From NCBI GenBank assembly GCA_910578735.1, contig CAJTSQ010000053.1, forward strand, positions 1 through 13,370: a DNA stretch of 13,370 bases, read 5' to 3'. Positions 12,845 through 13,370 of the stretch are shown here, one piece after another (position 1 is the first letter of the stretch; each line of letters begins with the position of its first letter). This DNA is from an uncultured Oscillospiraceae bacterium. Lineage in GTDB: Bacteria > Bacillota > Clostridia > Oscillospirales > Oscillospiraceae. A program made the position numbers and the translations under genes. The notes beneath the pieces were generated by a model. The model saw only the letters and a program-made list of their open reading frames with translations. It did no database searches and had not been told where the DNA came from.

Positions 12845-13370
12845 ATGAAAAAGAAAGCCCTATCCCTCGCGCTGGCCCTGGTGATGTGCCTGGGCCTGAC
12901 AGTACCCGCTTTGGCGGCCCCCCTGCGAGTACCCACCCCCTATACCGGACTCCAAGTAACATTGTCTGATGTGACGGCGGAGAGCACAGCTGCCGTACAT
13001 GGCACTTGGAGCGGCAACGCGACCCTCAAAATGTACACCGTTCCGGTGGGGAGCTCCATAACTATCGATCGTTATTGCGATAATAGCATCACAAAATGCG
13101 AGCTTGGTGCGGACGGTGCCTATACTGGCGGAGAAGCTGTCCATCGAGGCTATTCCAGCGACGGAGAAGTGACGATCGTATGGGATGAGTCGTATGCCAA
13201 TGCTGTCTGGTGGGTGTCTGTCTGGCAAATAGACAGCGACGGTTTTCTGGTCAAGGTGGGCGGCACTTCCACCCCCACCACAAAGCCCACTGAGCCGGAG
13301 CAGCCCACCGATCCCCAGCCCACCACCCCTCCCACCATTGAGGTAGAGAAGATCCCCGCCAAGGGCACCG
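12845..13370 (+). CDS. Secreted protein with Pro/Thr-rich linker, 3' end beyond the window
   Basis: At least 175 residues, still open at the window edge. A typical Sec signal peptide opens it: KKK, a hydrophobic core LSLALALVMCLGL and a cleavage site after ALA at about 24. Residues 26-140 form a region rich in beta-type residues with two cysteines (C78, C85) that could form a disulfide, and with several tryptophans (WW at 122-123, W127). No known domain recognised. Residues 141-164 are a Thr/Pro/Glu-rich linker (STPTTKPTEPEQPTDPQPTT), as in Firmicutes wall-associated proteins, so further domains, perhaps SLH or sortase-type, are expected downstream (inference). GAGAGGA at 12829-12835, nine bases before the ATG, serves as ribosome binding site. 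Preceded by the structured leader. Confidence 0.8.
   Translation, partial: MKKKALSLALALVMCLGLTVPALAAPLRVPTPYTGLQVTLSDVTAESTAAVHGTWSGNATLKMYTVPVGSSITIDRYCDNSITKCELGADGAYTGGEAVHRGYSSDGEVTIVWDESYANAVWWVSVWQIDSDGFLVKVGGTSTPTTKPTEPEQPTDPQPTTPPTIEVEKIPAKGT

Noticed and set aside
12600..13228. Minus-strand ORFs over the leader and secreted protein gene
   Set aside because: They oppose a gene with signal peptide and ribosome binding site and show no motif.

Overview
The window looks like a piece of a chromosome from a GC-rich gut-type Clostridia, probably Oscillospiraceae (Flavonifractor, Lawsonibacter or Intestinimonas-like). This is inferred from the gene set, strong AGGAGG ribosome binding sites, a T-box leader, the DUF512-der-plsY-gpsA order, the style of the signal peptide, and small palindromic repeats scattered between genes. 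No rRNA, tRNA or CRISPR array was seen, and no transposase gene.

Left part (1-820): a bidirectional terminator, an AT-rich stretch, and a lone Uma2-type PD-(D/E)XK protein with its own extended -10 promoter and terminator. Middle part (858-7773): a co-directional plus-strand run of PDZ/radical-SAM/DUF512 protein, der (ribosome-assembly GTPase), plsY and gpsA (the first steps of phospholipid synthesis; GpsA makes the glycerol-3-phosphate that PlsY acylates), an AlaX-type editing protein that clears mischarged tRNA-Ala, a guanylate-kinase-like protein and a small beta-rich protein, closed by a strong terminator. Two palindromic mini-elements sit in this run, one between the DUF512 gene and der, one starting in the plsY stop codon.

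Right part: valS on the minus strand (7809-10451), a 75-codon plus-strand ORF of unknown role, then a minus-strand gene for a two-helix membrane protein (YcxB-like) preceded by a complete T-box leader with a consensus promoter. The T-box reads best as valine-specific, which suggests it may also serve valS further down the same strand. Divergent from it is an intracellular-type or phage-lysin-like N-acetylmuramoyl-L-alanine amidase. The window ends in the first 175 codons of a secreted protein with a Pro/Thr-rich linker, preceded by a 379-base leader that holds a terminator and several mutually exclusive helices.

The strongest leads for something undescribed are the structured leader of the secreted protein gene, the T-box in front of a membrane protein of unknown function, and the two hairpin-paired mini-elements, whose arms differ by compensatory changes.
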